From: Taibaiella chishuiensis
Lineage (GTDB): Bacteria; Bacteroidota; Bacteroidia; Chitinophagales; Chitinophagaceae
Direction: 5' to 3'
NCBI RefSeq assembly: GCF_003014535.1
Contig: NZ_PYGD01000001.1
Coordinates: 1,302,001 to 1,366,000 of the forward strand
DNA: 64,000 nt
The notes beneath the pieces were generated by a model. That model searched no databases. It was not told where the DNA came from and worked only from the letters and a program-made list of their open reading frames with translations. This document shows positions 1-9,221 of the stretch, one piece after another; within the stretch, counting starts at the first letter, position 1, and the number at the start of each line of letters is the position of its first letter. The position numbers and the translations under genes were made by a program.

Positions 1-348
1 GGATATAAAGACGGCGCGCAATTGCGCGATTTCGTTTATGTAAAGGATGTGCTGCAGGTGCTTACCTGGACGATGGAACAACAACCGGCCAGCGGCATCT
101 ACAACCTGGGTACCGGGCAGGCCCGTACTTTCAACGACCTTGCCCGTTCCCTGTTTGACCAGCTGCACCTGGCGGGTAAGATCGACTATATCGATACGCC
201 TGCCGATATCCGCGACAACTACCAGTACTATACCCAGGCCGATATGGGCAAGCTGCGCGAAGCTGGCTACGATAAAGCCTTTCACAGCCTGGAAGAGGGT
301 ATAGGTGACTACCTCAAATATTACCTGGAGCAGGCAAGTTATTATTAA
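1..348 (+). CDS. hldD: ADP-L-glycero-D-manno-heptose 6-epimerase, C-terminal part
   Basis: The open frame runs in from the left edge, so only the last 115 residues are seen. The stretch RDFVYVKDVL followed by GIYNLGTGQARTFNDLA is the typical C-terminal substrate-binding part of extended SDR epimerases of the HldD/RfaD family, and the tail (DIRDNYQYYTQAD) matches HldD closely. The enzyme makes the L,D-heptose donor for the lipopolysaccharide inner core in the cytoplasm. The NAD-binding half lies outside the window. A strong terminator follows directly, so this is the end of its transcription unit. kdsD (arabinose-5-phosphate isomerase, also inner-core LPS) lies far away near 54 kb. Confidence 0.9.
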   Translation, partial: GYKDGAQLRDFVYVKDVLQVLTWTMEQQPASGIYNLGTGQARTFNDLARSLFDQLHLAGKIDYIDTPADIRDNYQYYTQADMGKLREAGYDKAFHSLEEGIGDYLKYYLEQASYY

Positions 349-370
349 GCACTTGCTCTGACGATACCAA

Positions 371-401
371 GATCCGGCAAAATATTGCCGGATCTTTTTT
401 T
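371..401 (+). terminator. Rho-independent terminator after hldD
   Basis: A perfect 10-bp inverted repeat (GATCCGGCAA / TTGCCGGATC) with an AATA loop is followed by seven T residues. It lies 22 bases after the hldD stop. Confidence 0.9.
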
Positions 402-445
402 ATGGAATTTTTGGGAACCTGTTTCTGAATAGTAAACCACTTGTT

Positions 446-1318
446 ATGGAAACTAAAAAAATTCTGGAAGCCGACTACCTGGATCTGATCTTCGATCAGC
501 GCAACAAAGCCTATGGCAGTTACGAATTGCGCAAGCATTACGGCCGCCGTACGCTTAAGGCGCTGGGCATTACCATGGCCATTCTGGCCGGTGGTATTAC
601 AGCGCCTTTTGTACTTTCTGAACTGCATGCCAAGACCCCTGTTGAACTGAAACCCGACGAGCGCATTATACCCGCTATAACACTGAAAGATATTGAGCCC
701 CCTAAACCGCCAGCCCCGCCCCCGCCACCACCATCGCCCGAAAAACCACCGGCGCCGCCGCCTGTAGCGCCTTCTTTAAAAAATCTGCCGCCGGTTATCG
801 TACCACCCGAAAGGGTGAAACCGGAAGATGTGCCGCCTACGGCAGATGAGTTGAAAGATAAACTATCGGCCGCTGCCGATAATCCCGGCACACCGGGAGG
901 CATAGCAGCAGCCCTCTCTACCGACAAGCCGGAGGTAAACGGCGGCGGTGAGCCAAGTCCGGCGGAACATAAGGAAGGCCTGGGTCGTAAAGGAAATAAC
1001 GGTGACTTTGTATTTGTGGAGCAAATGCCCGAATTCCCGGGAGGACAAAAAGCCCTGATGGACTTCCTTCGCAAAAACCTGCGTTACCCCAAAACAGCCA
1101 TTGAACAGGAGATCGAGGGCAATGTACACGTATCGTTCGTGGTGAATGCGCAGGGTGTGATCGAAAATATAAAACTGCTGCGCGGTATAGGCGGCGGTTG
1201 TAATGAAGAGGCGGTCAGGGTTGTAAGCGCTATGCCGAAATGGAAGCCCGGCAAGCAGAATGGCCAGTTTGTAAGAGTCAGTTATATTATGCCGATTGCT
1301 TTCCGGCTTGCCCGATAA
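446..1318 (+). CDS. TonB family energy transducer
   Basis: 290 residues. The N-terminal part (FDQRNKAYGSYELR near residues 16-29) is the cytoplasmic signature of Bacteroidota TonB proteins. One membrane segment follows (about 37-58), then a periplasmic proline-rich spacer (about 84-125, KPPAPPPPPP-like). The C-terminal TonB domain (about 188-290) contains MPEFPGG, RYPKTAIEQEIEG and MPKWKPGKQNG. Such proteins pass proton-motive energy from an ExbB/ExbD motor to outer-membrane TonB-dependent receptors. No exbB or exbD is adjacent; a lone exbD is at 32.5 kb and candidate clients are at 2.8 and 9.6 kb. The gene stands alone between two terminators. Several TonB paralogues are usual in this phylum, so the specific partner is unknown. 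Confidence 0.92.
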   Translation: METKKILEADYLDLIFDQRNKAYGSYELRKHYGRRTLKALGITMAILAGGITAPFVLSELHAKTPVELKPDERIIPAITLKDIEPPKPPAPPPPPPSPEKPPAPPPVAPSLKNLPPVIVPPERVKPEDVPPTADELKDKLSAAADNPGTPGGIAAALSTDKPEVNGGGEPSPAEHKEGLGRKGNNGDFVFVEQMPEFPGGQKALMDFLRKNLRYPKTAIEQEIEGNVHVSFVVNAQGVIENIKLLRGIGGGCNEEAVRVVSAMPKWKPGKQNGQFVRVSYIMPIAFRLAR

Positions 1319-1320
1319 TA

Positions 1321-1360
1321 AACAACATGGGCTGCATCATACGATGCAGCCCATGTTGTT
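1321..1360. terminator. Bidirectional terminator between convergent genes
   Basis: A perfect 18-bp inverted repeat (arms 1321-1338 and 1343-1360) with a 4-base loop sits between the stop codons of the TonB gene (+) and the DUF983 gene (-). It probably ends both transcripts. Confidence 0.85.
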
Positions 1361-1365
1361 TAAGG

Positions 1366-1791
1366 TCAGCTGTATTTCAAGCCCATGCTGTATTTGGGGT
1401 CGTACTTCACAAAGAAGGCGATCCATATAGAACGGGACATACGCATCAGGATGGGTTGTACCAGTATCATCAAAGCGATATTAATACCCAGCCACCAGAA
1501 GATACGGTTATCTTTCAGCGAGATGCCGATCAGCAATACCCAGAGTATAAAGCTGAGGGCACAGAACAGGATAGACAGGCCATAACTTACATAACCGGTA
1601 CCGTAATAAAAGCCGATCTCCGGCTCCATGGCCTGGCCGCATACGGGGCACTGCTCGGGCATAGCGGTTATCTTTTTCAGGTTGTAAGGGTTGCTGCTCA
1701 GGAAAAGGTTTCCCTGTCTGCATTTCGGGCATTTGTTACGCAGTACGCTGCTCATCAGGCCGGGTGCTGCATGTGGTTTTTGGGCGCACAT
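1366..1791 (-). CDS. DUF983 family zinc-ribbon membrane protein
   Basis: 141 residues. Two CxxC pairs (CPKCRQGNLF and CPVCGQAMEPE) form a likely N-terminal zinc ribbon, followed by GFYYGTGYVSY and two hydrophobic segments. This is the DUF983 pattern, a small inner-membrane family common in Bacteroidota and Alphaproteobacteria whose role is unknown. It starts 3 bases after the stop of the AraC gene, so the two are probably cotranscribed. An internal start at residue 13 (MSSVLRNKCPKC) is also possible and would keep the whole domain. Confidence 0.85.
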   Translation of the reverse strand: MCAQKPHAAPGLMSSVLRNKCPKCRQGNLFLSSNPYNLKKITAMPEQCPVCGQAMEPEIGFYYGTGYVSYGLSILFCALSFILWVLLIGISLKDNRIFWWLGINIALMILVQPILMRMSRSIWIAFFVKYDPKYSMGLKYS

Positions 1792-1794
1792 AAA

Positions 1795-2700
1795 CTAAGA
1801 TTTACTGTTGTGATCCATTATGGCTTTCCTGAATTGTTCAGGCGTTATGCCGGTTAATTTTTTGAAGAACTTGGTAAAGTAGGAGTTGTCGGTAAAGTTG
1901 AGGTCGTAAGCGATTGATGCGATCTGCATATCCCTGTTTACGAGCAGCCGTTTGGCCTCCAGCAGGATGCGGTCGCGGATGATCTCGCCGGCCTGTTTGC
2001 CCAACTGGTCCTTGCACAGCGCATTCAGGTGGTTGGGGGTAATGTACAACATGGCGGCATAGTCCTTGGGCAGTTTCAGGGTAGCGAAATGTTGTTCCAC
2101 CAGCCTGCGGAAGTTGCGCAGGGTAACGATATTGTGTTGCTGGCTTTGCTGTATATGCGGGCTACCTTCGCTCCGGCTTACCGTAATAAACAGCTGCAAC
2201 AGGCATATCCGTATAACGTCCATAGCCAGGGGCTGCTTTTGTTCCGCCTCTTCCAGTATCTTACCCATAAGGGCTTTCGTCTCTTCGTATACCTGGCCTT
2301 TGAGTTGCAGTACCGCGTTGGCGGCAATGCCGTCGAGGAAGGTAAACTGGTCGGTATAGCGATCATTCTTCAGGAAGGAAGAAAGGAAATGTTCCGAAAA
2401 GTTCAGTACGAATCCGTCGGTCTCCCCTTCGAACTGCCAGCTGTGTACCTGGCCCGGCGCCATAAAATAGATCTGTCCTTTCGCTACCGGGAACTGTTCG
2501 AAATCGATCGTATGCATGCCTTTGCCTTTGGTAAAAAGCAGCATATGGTAGAACGAATGCCGGTGCGGTACGGTAAGGTGCGGATGCCTTTTCAGGTAAG
2601 CGCCGAAAGGCTCGATGATGAGGTCGTCGTGCAGACTGCCGCTGTTGTCCTGCAGTGCGCAGATATCGTAGACCGGTATGTGTTTTGCCTTGCGTTGCAT
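1795..2700 (-). CDS. AraC family transcriptional regulator
   Basis: 301 residues. The N-terminal half is a cupin-type sensor (HSFYHMLLFTKGKGMHTIDFE, then MAPGQVHSW). The last ~100 residues hold the double helix-turn-helix of AraC proteins, ending in ASIAYDLNFTDNSYFTKFFKK and LTGITPEQFRK. It is a cytoplasmic DNA-binding regulator that probably responds to a small ligand. It lies downstream of, but separated by a terminator from, the outer-membrane gene at 2844, and just upstream of the DUF983 gene. Target genes cannot be read from the sequence. Confidence 0.93.
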   Translation of the reverse strand: MQRKAKHIPVYDICALQDNSGSLHDDLIIEPFGAYLKRHPHLTVPHRHSFYHMLLFTKGKGMHTIDFEQFPVAKGQIYFMAPGQVHSWQFEGETDGFVLNFSEHFLSSFLKNDRYTDQFTFLDGIAANAVLQLKGQVYEETKALMGKILEEAEQKQPLAMDVIRICLLQLFITVSRSEGSPHIQQSQQHNIVTLRNFRRLVEQHFATLKLPKDYAAMLYITPNHLNALCKDQLGKQAGEIIRDRILLEAKRLLVNRDMQIASIAYDLNFTDNSYFTKFFKKLTGITPEQFRKAIMDHNSKS

Positions 2701-2794
2701 CTGGATACAAAGTTACGACCGCCCCGGCGTCCGTAATGGTGCTAAGCGGTCCGTTAATGGTGTTTTTTACTGATCGGTAAATTACACAATTAAA

Positions 2795-2820
2795 AAGGAG
2801 CAGCGGTAAAGCTGCTCCTT
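2795..2820 (-). terminator. Terminator after the outer-membrane barrel gene
   Basis: Arms AAGGAGCAGC and GCTGCTCCTT (10 bp) surround a 6-base loop. On the minus strand the stem is followed by five T residues. It lies just past the stop of the gene at 2844-5762. Confidence 0.85.
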
Positions 2821-2843
2821 AAATTATGTTTAGCGGTTAGGTA

Positions 2844-5762
2844 TTACCTGCCTGGCGGCGGGCCATAATCGCCGCCCATACCGGGGGCCATGCCCGGAGG
2901 CGGCATCATACCGCGGTCCATCATACCCCTGTCGCTATTGCGTTCTGCATCCTTCATCGATGCACCGCCTTTAAAGAAGCGCAGGTTATAGGTAAAGGTC
3001 AGCATAAAATAACGCTGCAGTACATTGGTCCTCAGATCCTGCGTATACGTCTCGGTAACGCTGCGGGCAATGCTGTTGTTCTGTTTCAGCAGGTCGAATA
3101 CCGACAGCTTTATCTCGCCCTGTTGGTTCTTAAATACCTTCTTGGCCACGCTCATATTCCATAACAGGAAGTTCTGGTTGTAACCCGCCGACAGGCCGGT
3201 GTACAACTGGTGGTTCAGTTCGGTATTGAAAACGATACCTCTCCAGAAAATATAGTTGAGTGACAAGCGGGAGCTCTGGTTGAAGTATTTATTGTTGGCG
3301 GTGGTGTTGAGGGTGTTGGTAACGATATTGTATGACGAGTTGGACGAAATGGTAAAGTCTACCTTTTCGCTGATATTACTGCTCAGTACCAGGCCCAGTC
3401 CGAGATTGGTATTGTTGGCATAGTTCTTCCGGTCGTTGATCAGGCCGGGTATACGTACATAACCTGCGGAGGCATTGATGTTCAGGTTGGACTTAAGCGC
3501 GGCTACCGGCATACCATAGGTGGCAAAGCTGCGCAGGTTTACATAACCATCGAGGTTTACCGGTTTGCTCAGCTGTGCGCCGCGTTCCAGGAACACGTGG
3601 TTCACCGTCATGGTATCTTCCGCGATAATGGTGCTGTTGGCAATATAGTTCTGCGTAAGCGATCCCGACAACATTGCAAAGAAGGTGCTCGACCGTGCGG
3701 TATTAGTCGCATTATAGCGCGCCATCAGGTTGTGCTGGTACGACTGTACCAGGTCGGGGTTACCCACCGATTGCTGCAGCAGGTTCGCATTGTTGATCAC
3801 ATCCTGCAACTGGGTTACCGAAGGTGCGTTGGTAGAGGTGCGGTAAAACAGGCGCAGGTTTTTCTTCTTATCGAAATTATACTGGAACCTGGCCGAAGGC
3901 AATATATTGTTGAAACTGCGCTGCAGGTTATTGGTATAAGGCAATACGCGGTCGTTGTTGAGCGTGGCATACTGGAAGTCCACACCGATATTAAAGTTAA
4001 AGGCCGTATCCATATACCGGTAGGTAAGCCCGCCGCGGTGCGTCAGGTAATCGGTGGTAAAGGTATTGCTCAGCAGGGTATCGGGCAGGGTATAGTCGCC
4101 GGTCTGCTGCGAAAAGTTATAAGTCCTTTTATCCGATTCGCTTTCCTGGTAGCGCAGGCCGTATTGCACCTGCATAAAGCTCTTGCGGGATAGGGGCTCG
4201 GTATAGTTGATGTTACTGTTCAGCGTCCAGCCGTTTTGTTGCTGGATGGCTTCCTGGTCGGTTATCACCAGCGAGGTATCGTAGATGGTGTTGGAGTACA
4301 GTTTGGTATTGCCCTCGTTATCGTTATACCCGCCATTGGCCATTAAGGAAAGGGTACGGCCGCGTTTCTTAAACTTATGGCGGTACAGCAGCATACCATT
4401 CAGGTTATAACCCTTTAATTTGGAATTGAAGTTATTGGTAATGCTGTTGATTACATCGCTGCCGGCATAGGTCTTGCCATCGAGTGTAGAGTTGCTGTTG
4501 TTGTTCTGTGCCGAAATGGTGGGGATAAACAGCAGCGAATTGGAGGAGTCGATGGTATAGTTCAGGCGCATGTTGAACCGGTGGTTATAGTTATTGGTAG
4601 TGGCATTACTCAGCTCGTCGTAGGTCTGGTCGGCCTGCGAGGGTAGCAGGTATTGCCTGTTGGTCTGCTGGTCCTGTACGTTATTGCTGTTGTTGAAAAA
4701 ATAGCTGGCTGTAACATCCACCTTCTTGCCCCATTTGTCGGAATAGTTAAAGCCTACGGCATTGGTTTTGGAAATACCGCCCTGTTGGGCCGTCATAAAA
4801 TTATTGCCGGCCATACCGCCGCCGCCGTCACCGCCGCGCCGGCCGCCACCGCCAAAGCCGCGTCCGCCGCTGCCGCCCGATATGCCGAGCAGGTCCTGTG
4901 CCGCAAAATTCTGGATATTGACATTATTGGTTTGCCCTATAAGGCTGATGCGGCGATCGCCCTGGAAGTAGTTGATATTACCGCCTGCATTATACTTGTC
5001 GTCGTAGCCATAAGCGCCGTATACCTTGCCGAATACGCCCTGGCGTTTGCCGGGTTTGGTTACGATATTGATCACCTTCGAGGTATTGCCGTCATCGAAG
5101 CCGGTAAACTGCGACTGCTCGCTCTTTTCGTCGTATACCTGTATTTTGTCGATGACTTCGGCAGGCAGGTTTTTGAGCGAAGAGGTGGCATCGTCGCCAA
5201 AAAAGGGTTTACCGTCCACCAGCACTTTGGCCACTTGTTCGCCTTGTGCCTGGGGCGTACCCGAGCTCAGGTCTATACCCGGCATTTTGCGTACAAGGTC
5301 TTCGGCACTGGCATCGGGGTTTACTTTATAGGAATTGGCATTGAACTGGGTGGTATCGTCTTTTTGCTGTACGGCAATCGCTTTTTCCACGATGTCGACT
5401 TCTTTAAGCGCGGTGGCTTTGCTCGGTTCCATTTTTACAATGCCGAGGTTAAACTCCGTGGCGCCCACCGAAATTTCTTTGGTATAATCGGTAAATCCCA
5501 GGTAGGATATCTTTACCCGGTAGGTGCCCGGGCTGATATTGCTGATCACGAAATGCCCGTCGATATCTGCCGCACCACCGCCGGCGTAAGCGCCTGCAGG
5601 GGTTTGCAGCGACACAGTGGCGCCGATCTGGGGCTCGTTCACATTATCCTTTACGATACCCGAAACGGCAGCGGTAGCCGCTGCGGCCGGTTCCTGGGCA
5701 TGGAGCAGGTTGGCGCATCCGAAAATAAAAAGGAGGGTATATACTATCCTGGATTTATACAT
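2844..5762 (-). CDS. TonB-dependent receptor-like outer membrane beta-barrel protein
   Basis: 972 residues with a signal peptide ending at LLHAQ (about residue 22). A carboxypeptidase-regulatory-like beta-sandwich follows (about 33-110, GIVKDNVNEPQIGATV ... ISYLGFTDYTKEI). Then comes a plug-like region (about 120-240, with EDLVRKMPGID and LVDGKPFFGDD) and a long beta-barrel of the outer-membrane family 14 type. A Gly/Arg-rich stretch (about residues 295-320) interrupts the start of the barrel. After the last barrel strand there is a Met/Pro/Gly-rich tail (GMMPPPGMAPGMGG). No SusD partner is adjacent, so it is not a classic glycan-uptake pair. The substrate is unknown. It is probably its own transcription unit, with a terminator downstream. 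Confidence 0.9.
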   Translation of the reverse strand: MYKSRIVYTLLFIFGCANLLHAQEPAAAATAAVSGIVKDNVNEPQIGATVSLQTPAGAYAGGGAADIDGHFVISNISPGTYRVKISYLGFTDYTKEISVGATEFNLGIVKMEPSKATALKEVDIVEKAIAVQQKDDTTQFNANSYKVNPDASAEDLVRKMPGIDLSSGTPQAQGEQVAKVLVDGKPFFGDDATSSLKNLPAEVIDKIQVYDEKSEQSQFTGFDDGNTSKVINIVTKPGKRQGVFGKVYGAYGYDDKYNAGGNINYFQGDRRISLIGQTNNVNIQNFAAQDLLGISGGSGGRGFGGGGRRGGDGGGGMAGNNFMTAQQGGISKTNAVGFNYSDKWGKKVDVTASYFFNNSNNVQDQQTNRQYLLPSQADQTYDELSNATTNNYNHRFNMRLNYTIDSSNSLLFIPTISAQNNNSNSTLDGKTYAGSDVINSITNNFNSKLKGYNLNGMLLYRHKFKKRGRTLSLMANGGYNDNEGNTKLYSNTIYDTSLVITDQEAIQQQNGWTLNSNINYTEPLSRKSFMQVQYGLRYQESESDKRTYNFSQQTGDYTLPDTLLSNTFTTDYLTHRGGLTYRYMDTAFNFNIGVDFQYATLNNDRVLPYTNNLQRSFNNILPSARFQYNFDKKKNLRLFYRTSTNAPSVTQLQDVINNANLLQQSVGNPDLVQSYQHNLMARYNATNTARSSTFFAMLSGSLTQNYIANSTIIAEDTMTVNHVFLERGAQLSKPVNLDGYVNLRSFATYGMPVAALKSNLNINASAGYVRIPGLINDRKNYANNTNLGLGLVLSSNISEKVDFTISSNSSYNIVTNTLNTTANNKYFNQSSRLSLNYIFWRGIVFNTELNHQLYTGLSAGYNQNFLLWNMSVAKKVFKNQQGEIKLSVFDLLKQNNSIARSVTETYTQDLRTNVLQRYFMLTFTYNLRFFKGGASMKDAERNSDRGMMDRGMMPPPGMAPGMGGDYGPPPGR

Positions 5763-5915
5763 ATTAAAACCAATATTGAGCTGGCAGCGATTTGACTGGT
5801 CAAATATCCGTTAGTTTAAGGTTAAAGAGGAAATAATTTAACCCTGCCTGCCTCTAAACTTTCTTACCTTCGTCCTCCCCCCAGAAAAGTCAATTTTTAA
5901 AATTTCAGGAATTAT

Positions 5916-7268
5916 ATGTTACGGGAAGAAGCTGGTAAGACGGTCCGCCTCGCGCTGCCGATCATATTCGGTGAACTGGCGCAAATGGCACTGCACATTA
6001 TCGATACGGCCATGGTCGGAAGGGTAGGTTATAAGGAACTTGCGGCTGCCGCGTTGGTGATGAGTGTAATGAATATCCCTTTTGTGATCGGTATCGGTAT
6101 TACGATATCTGTATCGCAGATGGTATCGATGGCGCATGGCCGCCGCGACGGGCAAATGGTATCGCACTACCTGTACAACGGGTTCTGGCTGTGTGCTATA
6201 GCCGCCGTGTTTATTTCCCTCGGGCTTGAGTTGGGCAAAGGCATCCTCTTCCACCTGGGGCAGGATCCCGAGGTGGCCCGGCTGGCCGTGCCCTTTATGC
6301 AGCTTATGGGCTGGTCGGTAATCCCGATGATCCTGTTTATGGCGCTCAAACAATTTACCGACGGGCTTGAGTTTACACGTACCGCCATGTTGTTGTCTGT
6401 GCTGGCCTTACCGCTTAATGTATTTATCAACTGGCTGCTGATATTCGGCAACCTGGGTTTTCCACGGCTCGAACTGGTGGGCGCAGGTTGGGGTACCCTC
6501 ATTACCCGTACCCTTATTTTCGTGATCATGGGCCTGGTTATCCTTACCCACCGCACCTTCCGCAAGTATGTAGCCATCAGGAGCAGGCAGTGGAAACTGA
6601 AACTGCTGACCATAAAAGAACTGTTACATATCGGTGTGCCCAGCGGGCTGCAGATCGGTATGGAAGCCGGCGCCTTCGCGGTATCGGGCATCCTTATCGG
6701 TACCATAGGCGCGGTAGAGCAGGCGGCACACCAAATTGCGCTCAGTTGTGCTTCTTTTACCTTTATGGTTTCTATGGGCCTTGCCCAGGGCGGCTCGATC
6801 CGTACCAGCAATGCTTATGGCCGCGGCGACCGTATACGCATTACCGCCATCGGCAAAAGCACGCTCATCGTAGCCTTGCTGTACGGCTGTTTTTGTGCGG
6901 TCGGCTTTGTGGTATTACGTAACCAGCTGCCTTATGCCTTTAACGACGAACAGCCGGTGGTGGAAATGGCTTCTATGTTATTGTTTTTTGCCGCTATCTT
7001 CCAGATCTCCGACAGTACCCAGGCCATCGGCGCGGGGCTGCTGCGGGGTGTCAAGGATGTGAAGATACCAACGATCCTGATCGCTATCGCTTACTGGGTG
7101 GTGGGTATACCGGTGGGTTGCCTGCTGGCCTTTACCTTTAAGCTCGGCGCTTCGGGCATCTGGCTGGGCTTTATCATCGGTCTTACGCTTTCGTCTGTAT
7201 TCCTCTCTGCCCGTTTCCTGAAGATAGCCGGCAAGCCGGTAAAAGAGATGCAGGAGGTTACCGGATAA
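5916..7268 (+). CDS. MATE family efflux transporter
   Basis: 450 residues, full length for the family, with about twelve hydrophobic helices in two homologous halves. The first helix carries ALPIIFGELAQMALHIIDTAMVGRVG and the second half starts near LLHIGVPSGLQIGMEAGAF, both typical of NorM/DinF-type MATE carriers. It should export cationic drugs or metabolites using a proton or sodium gradient. The ATG at 5916 gives the normal N-terminus. Its 3' end overlaps the convergent gene at 7258 by 11 bases. Confidence 0.94.
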   Translation: MLREEAGKTVRLALPIIFGELAQMALHIIDTAMVGRVGYKELAAAALVMSVMNIPFVIGIGITISVSQMVSMAHGRRDGQMVSHYLYNGFWLCAIAAVFISLGLELGKGILFHLGQDPEVARLAVPFMQLMGWSVIPMILFMALKQFTDGLEFTRTAMLLSVLALPLNVFINWLLIFGNLGFPRLELVGAGWGTLITRTLIFVIMGLVILTHRTFRKYVAIRSRQWKLKLLTIKELLHIGVPSGLQIGMEAGAFAVSGILIGTIGAVEQAAHQIALSCASFTFMVSMGLAQGGSIRTSNAYGRGDRIRITAIGKSTLIVALLYGCFCAVGFVVLRNQLPYAFNDEQPVVEMASMLLFFAAIFQISDSTQAIGAGLLRGVKDVKIPTILIAIAYWVVGIPVGCLLAFTFKLGASGIWLGFIIGLTLSSVFLSARFLKIAGKPVKEMQEVTG

Positions 7269-8505
7269 GATTATTGAGGATAAACATAGGCGCCGACCCA
7301 CCATGGATGTCGGTGTCTTCCACCTTGCCCTCGCGTATGCTCTGGCCTGCATTGGCAGGGTTATTGCCGCTGCCCAGGGGCCAGCTGCCCTTTGTCTCTT
7401 CAATCCGGATGCCCGCAATCGCTGCAACGCAAAGCCCGAAATCGGTACAGTTATTCCGGTTCAGGTTATACTTGCTTTTGCTGTATTGCTTTACCATTCT
7501 CAATATCTTCCGGAAGCGTTTTCGGGAGATAAACTTGCCCACCGTTTCATCCCAGTCATGGTCGCCGTCGTCCTTAAACACCGAACTGGATGCGGGCAGG
7601 AAAGGGGTGGCAGAAAAGAGGTTGTCTTTATCGGGGTAAAAGCCGAAGGTGCGCGATACATAACCTGAATCGGCGTTGAACTTAATGAGGGTAATGAACA
7701 TATGCCCCACATTATTGATGCCCGTAAAAGCCTTGCGCTCGCCCGATACGGGTTGTTTGGTATGCAGCAGCACGCCGTAAGCCAACGCTTTTTTATGGTC
7801 GCGGAACGGTTGGATAATGTCTTTAGCTTTTAACCTGGCTGCTTTGCGCGTTTGGGGCAGATCGTGGTCGAGCAGTATCGTATCCTTATCAATTACCAGT
7901 TCATTGCTACCGAAGCTTATGTTTGCATCATAGAGCCTGAAGCGGCCGAGGCTGTCCTGGTTGAGCAATTGCCGCGGGTCGGTAGGCAGGTTGTCGTCGT
8001 CGTCATGATCGTCATCGTCGGCAACCAGGCCGCTGGCTTCTTCCTCGTCTTCCTGCCGGTTGTGCAATCCCGAGGCTTTATGGAAATACCGGAGTGCCTC
8101 CGGGTATTTTTTGATGCGGGCAAAAACCATGGCCATACTGTAATACAGCTTTTCGGCCAGCTGCAGGTTTTGCAGGGTCTTTTTCCGTTTCAGGGACCGG
8201 ATAAAGCTGGACAGCGCTTTTTTGTCTTCGCCCTTACCCGAATAGGCATTGCCGATATAATACAACGAATACGCTGCCTCTTCCTCGTTACCGGTAAGGC
8301 GCGCCAGCTCCAGGGCCTGGCCGGCATACCGGGCGGCCTGTTGGCCCTCGCCCGCGGCTATAAGTTGTGCGCTTTTGTTGTTAAGGTAGGTAATATAAAG
8401 AGCCGTATCGTGTGTATCCGGCATGGCAAGCGTATCGGCGCCGGCATAAGCGCCCGCCGGCAACAGGAAATACAACAGCAAAATAAGCGGTAAAAAGCGT
8501 TTCAT
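7258..8505 (-). CDS. Secreted protein with TPR-like helices and a permuted papain-like (NlpC/P60-type) domain
   Basis: 415 residues. A signal peptide (about 1-22) is followed by helical TPR-like repeats (about 35-145, AARYAGQALELARLTG, EAAYSLYYIGNAYSGKGE). An acidic linker follows, with a run of Asp/His (VADDDDHDDDDN, about 161-172). The C-terminal half has GHMFITL (His268) and, 85 residues later, YNLNRNNCTDFG (Cys353). The His-before-Cys order and the NNCTDF block resemble circularly permuted NlpC/P60-like cysteine hydrolases. This suggests a periplasmic or surface hydrolase, but the substrate is unknown and the family call is from motifs only. It overlaps the MATE gene 3' end by 11 bases on the opposite strand. 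Confidence 0.65.
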   Translation of the reverse strand: MKRFLPLILLLYFLLPAGAYAGADTLAMPDTHDTALYITYLNNKSAQLIAAGEGQQAARYAGQALELARLTGNEEEAAYSLYYIGNAYSGKGEDKKALSSFIRSLKRKKTLQNLQLAEKLYYSMAMVFARIKKYPEALRYFHKASGLHNRQEDEEEASGLVADDDDHDDDDNLPTDPRQLLNQDSLGRFRLYDANISFGSNELVIDKDTILLDHDLPQTRKAARLKAKDIIQPFRDHKKALAYGVLLHTKQPVSGERKAFTGINNVGHMFITLIKFNADSGYVSRTFGFYPDKDNLFSATPFLPASSSVFKDDGDHDWDETVGKFISRKRFRKILRMVKQYSKSKYNLNRNNCTDFGLCVAAIAGIRIEETKGSWPLGSGNNPANAGQSIREGKVEDTDIHGGSAPMFILNNLIR

Positions 8506-8651
8506 CGGTCAGCGCCTGCAAAGCTAAAGCATATGGCCTTGCAAAGCGCAGGAGGAAGGGCTGTTTTGCCTCTATTGCCCTATCGATGCGATCCCGGCGG
8601 CTTTTACGGCATTTTAACAACAGGAAATAATATAATGCTTAGTTTTGCAGC

Positions 8652-9092
8652 ATGCGTTTGCGGAAACTCATAGCAATACCCCTGCTGGTACTTTACATCA
8701 TAGCCGTATCCGGGACTATGGTGCAGATCCACTTTTGCGGGCGTAAAGTGTCCTCCTGGAAGATCAACCAGGAGCATGCCGCATGCTGCTGTAAAGATGC
8801 GGCAACCATGCCCGGCAAGTCTGCTACCGCTGCTGTGCAGGACGACGACTGTTGTTCCAGCAAAGTGGTGACGCTTAAGATCGCCCAGGATCAGAATAAA
8901 GAAAGCATCCAGCAGCTGCAGTTGACGACTACCGATGTATTCGTTCCGCTGACGCCTCAATTCGCCGTTCCTGTCTTTTTAGGATATACTTCCGAAGCTA
9001 CCCGCCAGGTATATCAATCCAATGCGCCCCCCGGAAGGTGGCAGGATATACCACTTTATAAATTACATACGCGTTTCACTTATTACGGTTAA
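8652..9092 (+). CDS. HYC_CC_PP family small secreted Cys-rich protein
   Basis: 146 residues with an N-terminal hydrophobic segment (about 6-24). It then has HFCG (residues 27-30), HAACCCKD, DDDCCSSK and a late SNAPPGRW, matching the HYC..CC..PP pattern of a Bacteroidota family found beside metal-homeostasis genes. The cysteines and histidines suggest metal binding, but no activity is proven. It is the first of three genes (HYC_CC_PP, HMA protein, TonB receptor) reading the same way. A TAGTTTTG box lies only 4 bases before the ATG, so either the transcript is nearly leaderless or that box is not the promoter. Confidence 0.75.
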   Translation: MRLRKLIAIPLLVLYIIAVSGTMVQIHFCGRKVSSWKINQEHAACCCKDAATMPGKSATAAVQDDDCCSSKVVTLKIAQDQNKESIQQLQLTTTDVFVPLTPQFAVPVFLGYTSEATRQVYQSNAPPGRWQDIPLYKLHTRFTYYG

Positions 9093-9221
9093 AATAACTA
9101 TCTTTCCTTTGGCATATGTCTGTATGCCGGTTATTTTATTATTATCCCGGGCCTGGCCGCAGTGGTTATTTCTTGCCTTGCAACCCGTCCCGGTGTTTTC
9201 AATCCGTAATCAATCCAAATA

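Noticed and set aside
4653..5795. 380-codon plus-strand open frame
   Set aside because: It is antisense to the N-terminal half of the outer-membrane receptor gene and runs into its promoter.
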